From JALZAH01 sp051000755 (GTDB taxonomy: Bacteria; Actinomycetota; Acidimicrobiia; Acidimicrobiales; Palsa-688), in NCBI GenBank assembly GCA_051000755.1, contig JBPCNZ010000037.1, positions 1-7,972 on the forward strand: DNA of 7,972 bases. The letters run 5' to 3'. Every line of letters begins with the position of its first letter. The first letter of the stretch is position 1. This document shows, piece after piece, positions 1 through 5,191 of this stretch. Under the pieces are notes generated by a model. It saw nothing but the letters and a program-made list of their open reading frames with translations, was not told the origin of the DNA and did no database searches. Both the position numbers and the translations under genes were made by a program.

Positions 1-868
1 ACGATACCCCACACCTTCCGACGGGGGCGACGACGACGGGTGGGTGGTTGGCCCGGCCCCGCCCTCCCCGCCCCACGTCGGCGTCGGGCGGCTTGGACAC
101 GAGGAGGATGACGTCGCTGTCGTCGTCGGCGTCGAGAGCCTCGACGGCAGCGCCGGCCATGAGGCCGCCGACCTTGGCCGACAGGTCCCGACCGCCGACG
201 CCGATCACCTGGGAGCAGCCCTCGCCCCACTGGTCGATGAGGACCATGACCTCCTGCGCGCCGGTACCGGCGGCGGCGACGACACCCACCCGGCCCCGCT
301 CGACCACGTTGGCGAAACCCAGCCCGCACCCGCCGAGCACGGCCGTGCCGGCGCCGGGACCCATGACCAGGCGGCCCAGGCCGACCGCTCGCTGCTTCAG
401 CTCGACCTCCTCGCCGAGGGGCACGTTGTCGCTGAACAGCAGCACGTGCATCCCGGCACCGAGGGCCCGGTGGGCTTCGAGGGCGGCGAACGGGCCGGGA
501 ACCGACACGATGGCCACCTTCGGATCCGGCAGTCGCCCGGCGGCTTCCTCGATCGACTGGGCCGGCGCCCGGTCCCGGGACCCGGTGGCGGCCGGACGGT
601 CGGAGAACAGGGCGTCGTCGCCGGCGGCCAGCGCGGTGGTGATGACCTCGTCATCATCGCTGAGGACGGCGAGGACCAGGTCGTTGGCCGTCGCCCCCTC
701 GAGGGCGCGGTCGCCGACCCCTTGGTCGCGGAGGGTGGCGACGTTGGCCGGGGTGGCCATCGCGGCCGTGGCCCAGTCGACGCCGTCGAACGACGTCATC
801 GCCCGGGTGGCGGCGAGCAGCAGGACGGAGTCGAGGTAGGTGCCGGGGTGGATGACCACGCGGTCCAC
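1..868 (-). CDS. fdrA: FdrA-type protein, probable oxamate carbamoyltransferase subunit (partial, C-terminus off the left edge)
   Basis: The first 289 residues of an FdrA family protein (succinyl-CoA synthetase alpha-like fold) can be read without a stop from GTG at 868; the usual length is about 500 or more. In E. coli, FdrA (AllF) with YlbE and YlbF forms oxamate carbamoyltransferase, which interconverts oxalurate plus phosphate with oxamate plus carbamoyl phosphate. The match is from memory of the E. coli protein: HPGTYLDSV (residues 7-15), MATPAN (37-42), LLFSDNVPLGEEVELKQRA (143-161), LGFANVVERG (183-192), AGTGAQEV (200-207), IGVGGRDLSAKVGG (222-235) and LVSKPP (256-261). The GTG lies four bases after the carbamate kinase stop, with an AGGAGG ribosome site nine bases upstream inside that gene, so the two are co-transcribed. 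An oddity is that the family motif GPDCGT reads GPGAGT (170-175). Family assignment is strong. The exact reaction is inferred, because the partner subunits would lie beyond the edge. Confidence 0.88.
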   Translation of the reverse strand, partial: MDRVVIHPGTYLDSVLLLAATRAMTSFDGVDWATAAMATPANVATLRDQGVGDRALEGATANDLVLAVLSDDDEVITTALAAGDDALFSDRPAATGSRDRAPAQSIEEAAGRLPDPKVAIVSVPGPFAALEAHRALGAGMHVLLFSDNVPLGEEVELKQRAVGLGRLVMGPGAGTAVLGGCGLGFANVVERGRVGVVAAAGTGAQEVMVLIDQWGEGCSQVIGVGGRDLSAKVGGLMAGAAVEALDADDDSDVILLVSKPPDADVGRGGRGRANHPPVVVAPVGRCGVS

Positions 869-871
869 GGT

Positions 872-1849
872 TCAGGGCCTCCTGGCCGGAAATCGGTTCC
901 TCACGATGCGGGTGCCGACGGGCCGCCCCTCGCCGGTGGGGGCGGCGCCGATGGTGTCGAGGATCAGCTCCGGGGTGGTGATCAGGGCCGCCGAACCACC
1001 CTCGTGGAGGAACCGCAGGCAGGCGTCGACCTTCGGTCCCATGCTCCCGGCGGGGAACTGGCCGTCGGCGCTGTAGCGCTCGGCCTCGGCCACGCTCATC
1101 ACCTCGACCGGTCGCTGCTCGGGGGTACCGAAGTCGATCAGCACGGACGGTACGCCGGTGACCAGCACCAGCACCTCGGCACCGATGGTGGTGGCCAGGC
1201 GCTGGGCCGAGTAGTCCTTGTCGATCACCGCCTCCACCCCCTGGTACCCCGTCGAGGTGCGGCTCACCGGGACCCCCCCGCCGCCGCAGGCGATGACCAG
1301 ATAGCCGCTGTCGACGAGCTCGCGCACGGCGTCAGCCTCGAGGATGGCGACAGGCTGGGGGGAGGCGACCACCTGGCGGAAGCCCCGACCGGCGTCCTCG
1401 ACCACCGACTTGCCCTCCCCGGAGCGGAGCTGTTTGGCCCGGGCCTCGGCCAGGAACGGCCCGATGGGCTTGGTCGGTGTCCGGAAGCCGGGGTCGTCGC
1501 GGCGGACGATCACATGGGTGACGACGGTGACGACGCCCTTGATGTCCTGCTCGCACTCGTCGAGCAGAGCCAGGGTGATCATGGAACCGAGCTGGCCCTG
1601 GGTCATGGCGTCGAGAGAGAAGAGGGGCTGGGGGGGAACCGAGTCGGCGGCCTGCTCGGACTGGATGGCCAGGTTGCCGACCTGGGGGCCGTTGCCGTGC
1701 ACCACCACCACCCGCCACCCGGCACCGAGCAGCTGGTGGATCGAGCTGGCCATGGACCGGGCGTTGGCCATCTGCTGGTCATAGGATCCGAGCTCATCCT
1801 CCTTGGTCAAGGCGTTGCCCCCCAGAGCGATGACGGCCGTGCGTTCCAC
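872..1849 (-). CDS. arcC: Carbamate kinase
   Basis: Cytoplasmic amino-acid-kinase-fold enzyme that transfers phosphate between carbamoyl phosphate and ADP, giving ATP plus carbamate, which decays to ammonia and CO2. Its 325 residues are normal for the family. Visible motifs are IALGGNAL (7-14), the nucleotide/substrate loop VVHGNGPQVGN (49-59), CGGGGVPV (188-195), EAVIDKDYSA (206-215), whose Lys211 matches an active-site lysine, and GSMGPKVDACLRF (268-280) with Lys273. The start is GTG at 1849; it places the first beta strand and glycine loop correctly and is preceded by GGAAGGGG about eight bases upstream. It is the first gene of a minus-strand operon with the FdrA-like gene. No arginine deiminase or ornithine transcarbamoylase gene is visible, so the allantoin/oxamate-type role (E. 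coli YbcF/AllK) fits better than the arginine deiminase pathway. Family assignment is very secure; the pathway is inferred from the neighbour. Confidence 0.95.
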   Translation of the reverse strand: MERTAVIALGGNALTKEDELGSYDQQMANARSMASSIHQLLGAGWRVVVVHGNGPQVGNLAIQSEQAADSVPPQPLFSLDAMTQGQLGSMITLALLDECEQDIKGVVTVVTHVIVRRDDPGFRTPTKPIGPFLAEARAKQLRSGEGKSVVEDAGRGFRQVVASPQPVAILEADAVRELVDSGYLVIACGGGGVPVSRTSTGYQGVEAVIDKDYSAQRLATTIGAEVLVLVTGVPSVLIDFGTPEQRPVEVMSVAEAERYSADGQFPAGSMGPKVDACLRFLHEGGSAALITTPELILDTIGAAPTGEGRPVGTRIVRNRFPARRP

Positions 1850-1885
1850 GAGTGAGGCCCCTTCCCGCGAGGTCGGCTCTGTCGG

Positions 1886-1914
1886 ATCGTAAACGAACCG
1901 TCTAGGATAGTAAA
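1886..1914 (-). promoter_or_regulatory. Candidate promoter of the carbamate kinase-fdrA operon
   Basis: Read on the minus strand, TTTACT (1914-1909) is followed after 17 bases by TACGAT (1891-1886). These resemble -35 and -10 boxes at ideal spacing. Transcription would begin near 1879 and leave a leader of about 30 bases before the GTG at 1849, enough to hold the GGAAGGGG ribosome site. The box match is moderate and the sequence is otherwise only mildly AT-rich, so this is a prediction by eye. Confidence 0.4.
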
Positions 1915-1916
1915 GG
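1903..1916 (+). promoter_or_regulatory. Candidate -10 box and shared decamer before the 1919 gene
   Basis: TAGGAT (1903-1908) fits the TAnnnT pattern of a -10 box and lies so close to the ATG at 1919 that transcripts would start within about four bases of it, giving a leaderless or nearly leaderless message. No convincing -35 is visible (TGTCGG at 1880-1885 is weak). The decamer ATAGTAAAGG (1907-1916) overlaps the box and recurs exactly at 5152-5161 in the other divergent gap. It may be a protein binding site, or simply shared promoter sequence. Confidence 0.35.
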
Positions 1917-1918
1917 TC

Positions 1919-2566
1919 ATGCCGGGAAACGACGAAGGCGTTGCGGCCGCCCGGTGGGCGCGGGCGGAGTACACCCTCTATGGCTCTCTAGTGGCCGATC
2001 CCCCGACCTACGAGCGGGTCGTCGGCCTGGTCGCCATCCTGCTCGACCACCTCCGGGCTACCGTCGCCGACCAGGCCGGGCTGGTGGCGGCCAGCGAGCG
2101 GGGGACGGACCTGATCGCCGAGGTGTGCCCCGAGGCGCTGGTGCCCTGGGTGCCGGCAGAGCCGGCCCTCAGCGCCGCGTGCGCGGTGCGCAGCCGGGAG
2201 GTGGCCGCCGCCGCTGGCCGGCAGAAACGGGTGTCGGCGCTGGCCGCGGCCCGCGCATCGGGCCACCCGTGGGCCCGGATCGAACGAGTCGTCGCGGGCA
2301 TGCACCCCATGGTCGGGCCGGTGACGATCGTGCACCTGCCGACGGGAACCGCGGTCGACGCCACGACCGCGATGGACCCCGAAACGGGCGCGGCCGTCTT
2401 CACCGTGCGGGCCGTCAGGGTCGATCCTGGCACCGGTGACATCGTGGGCGACGAGGGCACCCTCGGCCCCGACCGTACCGCCGCCACGGTCGCCGATCGC
2501 GACGCCCACGTGGCCCAGCTCCAGCGCCACATCGAACGCCTTGACACCGAAAACCATTTCGTATAG
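1919..2566 (+). CDS. Unrecognised 215-aa protein upstream of the radical SAM gene
   Basis: I do not recognise a family. The protein is soluble, with no signal peptide or membrane segment. The N-terminal half looks helical (RWARAEYTLYGSL at 12-24, then an alanine- and leucine-rich stretch to about residue 130). The middle to C-terminal part (about 135-190) looks like beta strands carrying VGPVTIVHLPTGTAV and AVFTVRAVRVDPGTGDIVG. The tail (about 195-213) is a charged helix, QLQRHIERLDTEN. It is the first gene of a plus-strand block, 30 bases before the radical SAM gene, so it is probably co-transcribed with it. The ATG has no well-spaced ribosome site: AAAGG sits only two bases upstream, and a -10-like TAGGAT lies 11 bases upstream, which suggests leaderless translation or a later start. 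Coding character is supported by strong GC bias at third positions and an undisturbed frame. Function is unknown; a role as accessory protein to the radical SAM enzyme is only a guess from position. Confidence 0.75.
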   Translation: MPGNDEGVAAARWARAEYTLYGSLVADPPTYERVVGLVAILLDHLRATVADQAGLVAASERGTDLIAEVCPEALVPWVPAEPALSAACAVRSREVAAAAGRQKRVSALAAARASGHPWARIERVVAGMHPMVGPVTIVHLPTGTAVDATTAMDPETGAAVFTVRAVRVDPGTGDIVGDEGTLGPDRTAATVADRDAHVAQLQRHIERLDTENHFV

Positions 2567-2596
2567 GAAATGCAACATTCAGAGAAGTGAGCGGCC

Positions 2597-3736
2597 ATGA
2601 CGGAGCGCCAACCACAGGGATCTGACCTCGCCGAGTTGGTCTTGCGCCTGCAGAGCGAGGGTCTGCGGGCACCGACCCCGGTCGAGGGCCGCTCGGGCGG
2701 GGCGGGCCCGTCGGATGTCGGGATGCTCTGGGTGGACGACATGGCCCTGACTCTGGACGCCACCAACGCGGCCAGCTCGCCGTTCGAGTTGCGGGCCGAG
2801 GACGACGGGTTCGGGCTCTACGAGCACGGTGAGCGCCGGGCCGGCGCCCGGCCACAATCCCGGCCCCGCTTCTATGACCTGGAGACGGCGGACGGCGTCC
2901 CCTACTGGAAGATCGCCCTGCTCCATCTCGACTCGCTGGCCAGCACGGTGCTGCAGACCTGTGCGTACTGGGGTAACGACGACCAGTGTGCGTTCTGCGG
3001 GATCGGTGTGTCGTTGGCGTCGGGCAACACCATCGCCAGGAAGCAGCCGGGCCAGCTGGCCGAGGTGGCGGTGGCGGCCAAGGAGTTCGACGACGTCGTC
3101 GACGTGACCTTGACCACCGGCAGCACCCGGGCCCCCGATCGGGGCGCCCTGTACGTGGCTCGGTGCGCGGCGGCGGTCAAGGAGGCGTCGGGCCTGCCCG
3201 TCGAGGTCCAGTTCGAGCCCCCCGAGAGCCTCGACACCATCAACGAGGCCTACGACTTCGGAGGGGCCGACACGGTCGGCATTCACGTGGAGACGTTCGA
3301 CCCGGCGGTGCTGGACCGCATCGCCCCGGCGAAGGCCAGGACGGGCATCGAGGGCTACTTCGCGGCCTGGGAGCGGGCCGTCGATCTGTTCGGCCCCGGC
3401 CAGGTGACAACCTACGTGATCCTCGGGATGGGCGAGGACCCTGACCTCACCGTCGAGGGGTGCCGGCGGGCCATCGACCTGGGTGTGTACCCCTTCGTCG
3501 TCCCCCTGCGGCCCGTCGCCGGCAGCCTGATGGCCGACTGCGTCCCGCCCGGGTCCGGCTATGTGGAGGGGATCGTGGGCCGGGTAACCACGTACCTCGC
3601 CGAACGGGGCCTGGGCGCCACCACCGCGAGCGCCGGCTGCGCCCGGTGCCAGGCGTGCTCGCCCATGGCCGCCGTCGAGCAGCGCCTCCAGATCGGTAGG
3701 AGAGGCAGCGGTGAGACCCACGCCCGCCGCGCCTGA
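2597..3736 (+). CDS. Radical SAM protein, MSMEG_0568 (Sll0785) type
   Basis: A 379-residue radical SAM enzyme, expected to hold a [4Fe-4S] cluster and cleave S-adenosylmethionine reductively. I place it in the MSMEG_0568 family of the Nit1C nitrogen-starvation cluster by overall sequence character and by the acetyltransferase and AIR-synthase-like genes beside it. The cluster cysteines are Cys122, Cys131 and Cys134, in TCAYWGNDDQCAFCGIG. The first gap is eight residues instead of the classical three. Barrel landmarks follow: VTLTTGSTRAPD (170-181), EVQFEPPES (203-211), VGIHVETFD (227-235), YVILGMGED (273-281) and YPFVVPLRP (298-306). A second cysteine group, Cys348, Cys351 and Cys354, lies near the C-terminus. 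The start ATG at 2597 follows GAAGTGAG by about five bases. The gene overlaps the downstream acetyltransferase by 26 bases. The reaction of this family is not known to me; in pseudomonads the cluster is linked to growth on cyanide as a nitrogen source. Confidence 0.9.
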   Translation: MTERQPQGSDLAELVLRLQSEGLRAPTPVEGRSGGAGPSDVGMLWVDDMALTLDATNAASSPFELRAEDDGFGLYEHGERRAGARPQSRPRFYDLETADGVPYWKIALLHLDSLASTVLQTCAYWGNDDQCAFCGIGVSLASGNTIARKQPGQLAEVAVAAKEFDDVVDVTLTTGSTRAPDRGALYVARCAAAVKEASGLPVEVQFEPPESLDTINEAYDFGGADTVGIHVETFDPAVLDRIAPAKARTGIEGYFAAWERAVDLFGPGQVTTYVILGMGEDPDLTVEGCRRAIDLGVYPFVVPLRPVAGSLMADCVPPGSGYVEGIVGRVTTYLAERGLGATTASAGCARCQACSPMAAVEQRLQIGRRGSGETHARRA

Positions 3737-4208
3737 GGCTTTGCCGGCCCTCACCACCTGCCGGATGGTGGCGTCGCCGGAGGAGATTGCCCTCCATCAC
3801 CTGATCCGCCAAGAGGTGTTCGTGGCCGAACAGGCGGTGTTCACCGGGGACGACGCCGACGATGTCGACGGTCACCCAGCCACGGTGAAGGTGGTGGCCT
3901 GGCTGGGCGACGCCGCCGCCGGTACCGTCCGCTGCTACCCGACGTCCGCCGACGGCCGGCGCTGGCAGGGGGACCGGCTGGCCGTCCGCCGGGCCTTCCG
4001 GCGCCGCGACGTGGGGGCTCCGCTCGTCCGGTTCGCGGTGGCGACGGCCGCCGCCCAGGGCGGCCGGACGATGACCGCCCACATCCAGCTCCCCAACGTG
4101 GCGTTCTTCGAGGCGCTGGGGTGGCGGCGGGCCGGTGCCACCGAGACCTACGTGGGCCTGCCCCACCAGCCCATGGACATCGCCCTCAGCGGGCCCGCAG
4201 CCCGGTGA
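3711..4208 (+). CDS. GNAT N-acetyltransferase, MSMEG_0567/Sll0786 nitrogen-starvation type
   Basis: A 165-residue single-domain GNAT protein, expected to transfer an acyl group from a coenzyme A thioester to an amine. The EVFVAEQAVF segment (35-44) is typical of this branch. GTVRCYPT (71-78) and WQGDRLAVRRAFRRRDVGAP (85-104) form the central strand and coenzyme A loop, and MTAHIQLPNVAFFEALGWRR (121-140) is the usual GNAT C-terminal block (N129, FFEALGW). The GTG start at 3711 has AGGAGAGG at 3698-3705 and lies inside the end of the radical SAM gene, so the two are translated together. The pyrophosphate loop is odd: where GNATs usually have R-x-x-G-x-G/A, this reads RRRDVGA, with Asp in place of the first Gly. 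Its 3' end overlaps the end of the opposite-strand AIR-synthase-like gene by 23 bases. Family call is firm from sequence and neighbours; the natural substrate is unknown. Confidence 0.88.
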   Translation: MRPTPAAPEALPALTTCRMVASPEEIALHHLIRQEVFVAEQAVFTGDDADDVDGHPATVKVVAWLGDAAAGTVRCYPTSADGRRWQGDRLAVRRAFRRRDVGAPLVRFAVATAAAQGGRTMTAHIQLPNVAFFEALGWRRAGATETYVGLPHQPMDIALSGPAAR

Positions 4209-5139
4209 TGTCGTCGGCGCCCACGTCGCTGACCGTCACCGTGCGCCCACCGTCACCCACCCGCAACAGCCCGCTGTCGTCAAGGGTTCCGAGATCGGCG
4301 TAGGTCAAACCGTGCTCGGCAGCGACGGCTCGCATCTCCGCGTCCCGTCCATCGGCCAGACAGACCAGGAACGCGAAGCAGGGGAACGCCACCAGCCACG
4401 GGCCCAGTTCCACACCGGGAGGTTGGGGAATGTCCCCGACCTCGATCGTCACCCCGCAGCGGGAGGGTTCGAGCAACATGGCCAACGACCCGAGCAGCCC
4501 GGCCATGCTGACATCCTTGGCCGCCACGCACACCCCGGAGGCGGCCAGGCCGGCGAGGAGGCGGACATCGTCGGCCAACCGGTCGCCTCGTTGCTCGAAG
4601 GACCGGAAGAAGGGGAAGTCCTCGCGCATCTCCCCCTCCAGGCATGCCAGGAGCCCCAGGCACTGGCCGGGAGCTGCGGCCGCCGCGCTCAACGGGACCG
4701 TGCAGGTGCCGAGGGCGAACGCGGAGAGGGCCGGAGGCCCGTCGGTCACCGTCAGGTGGCCGCCGACGACGGGCACCCGGTACAGGTCCGAGGCGTAGCG
4801 GAGGCCGTCGAGCACGGCCCGGCAGGTGGTGTCGTCGCCGGTGATGGTGTCGACGATGGCCACCGGCTCGGCACCCATGGCGGCCACGTCGTTGACGTTC
4901 GTCAGCACCGCGGCGATACCTGCCCCGTACGGGTCGCCGGCCACGAACGGCGGGAAGATGGCCTCCCCGCACACCACCATGCGCCCGGCCCCGGTGTCCA
5001 CCACCGCCCCGTCGTCGCCCGGTCCGGCCAGCCAATCGCCGGCGCCGAACGCCTCTCGGACCATGGCGATCTCGGCCTTCTGGGCCAGAGCCGGGCTGGT
5101 TCGGACCAGCTCGACGATCTCGTCCAGGGTGACCCTCAC
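4186..5139 (-). CDS. AIR-synthase-related protein, Sll0787 type (PurM/ThiL/SelD superfamily)
   Basis: A 317-residue member of the PurM-like ATP-using superfamily, whose members phosphorylate an oxygen or selenium atom of a small substrate to activate it. Landmarks are GPGDDGAVVD (39-48), LTNVNDVAAMGAEPVA (79-94), the block that contributes to the dimer and nucleotide site, VVGGHLTVTDG (124-134), and KDVSMAGLLGSLAMLLE (208-224), which resembles the ThiL/PurM second domain. It is the size of the sll0787-type proteins in Nit1C clusters, where it lies beside the same acetyltransferase and radical SAM genes. Here it is inverted, convergent with them, and apparently has its own promoter. The start is GTG at 5139; AAGG sits only three bases before it, so initiation from a short leader is possible. 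Upstream it is divergent from the 5192 operon. Superfamily is certain, subfamily likely, substrate unknown. It is not a housekeeping PurM, because the purM catalytic context and purine neighbours are missing. Confidence 0.88.
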   Translation of the reverse strand: MRVTLDEIVELVRTSPALAQKAEIAMVREAFGAGDWLAGPGDDGAVVDTGAGRMVVCGEAIFPPFVAGDPYGAGIAAVLTNVNDVAAMGAEPVAIVDTITGDDTTCRAVLDGLRYASDLYRVPVVGGHLTVTDGPPALSAFALGTCTVPLSAAAAAPGQCLGLLACLEGEMREDFPFFRSFEQRGDRLADDVRLLAGLAASGVCVAAKDVSMAGLLGSLAMLLEPSRCGVTIEVGDIPQPPGVELGPWLVAFPCFAFLVCLADGRDAEMRAVAAEHGLTYADLGTLDDSGLLRVGDGGRTVTVSDVGADDITGLRAR

Positions 5140-5144
5140 AGGCC

Positions 5145-5173
5145 TTGCACTATAGTAAAGGCGTATCTACTAT
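5145..5173 (+). promoter_or_regulatory. Candidate promoter of the 5192 operon, with embedded inverted repeat
   Basis: TTGCAC (5145-5150) is followed after 17 bases by TACTAT (5168-5173), a good -10 box, so the transcript would start near 5180, about 12 bases before the ATG at 5192. The -10 box is one arm of a perfect six-base inverted repeat, ATAGTA (5152-5157) and TACTAT (5168-5173), separated by 10 bases. The other arm reads TACTAT on the minus strand and could serve as the -10 box of the divergent AIR-synthase-like gene, with a start near 5145. The repeat could therefore be back-to-back promoters, an operator, or both. No good -35 is visible for the minus direction. Confidence 0.45.
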
Positions 5174-5191
5174 GAGAACCTTGGTTACGGG

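Noticed and set aside
44..1855. 603-codon open frame on the plus strand
   Set aside because: It lies antisense to fdrA and carbamate kinase, both of which match known families. The translation is rich in Gly, His, Asp and Arg without family motifs, as expected from the complement of GC-biased codons.
2579..3757. 392-codon open frame on the minus strand
   Set aside because: Antisense shadow of the radical SAM gene with no recognisable motif.
4186..5139. Selenophosphate synthetase (SelD) or housekeeping PurM
   Set aside because: It shares the superfamily fold motifs but lacks the N-terminal Cys/Sec region of SelD, and the neighbours match the sll0787-type Nit1C context rather than purine or selenium metabolism.
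4135..5175. 346-codon open frame on the plus strand
   Set aside because: Antisense shadow of the AIR-synthase-like gene, whose conserved motifs read clearly on the minus strand.
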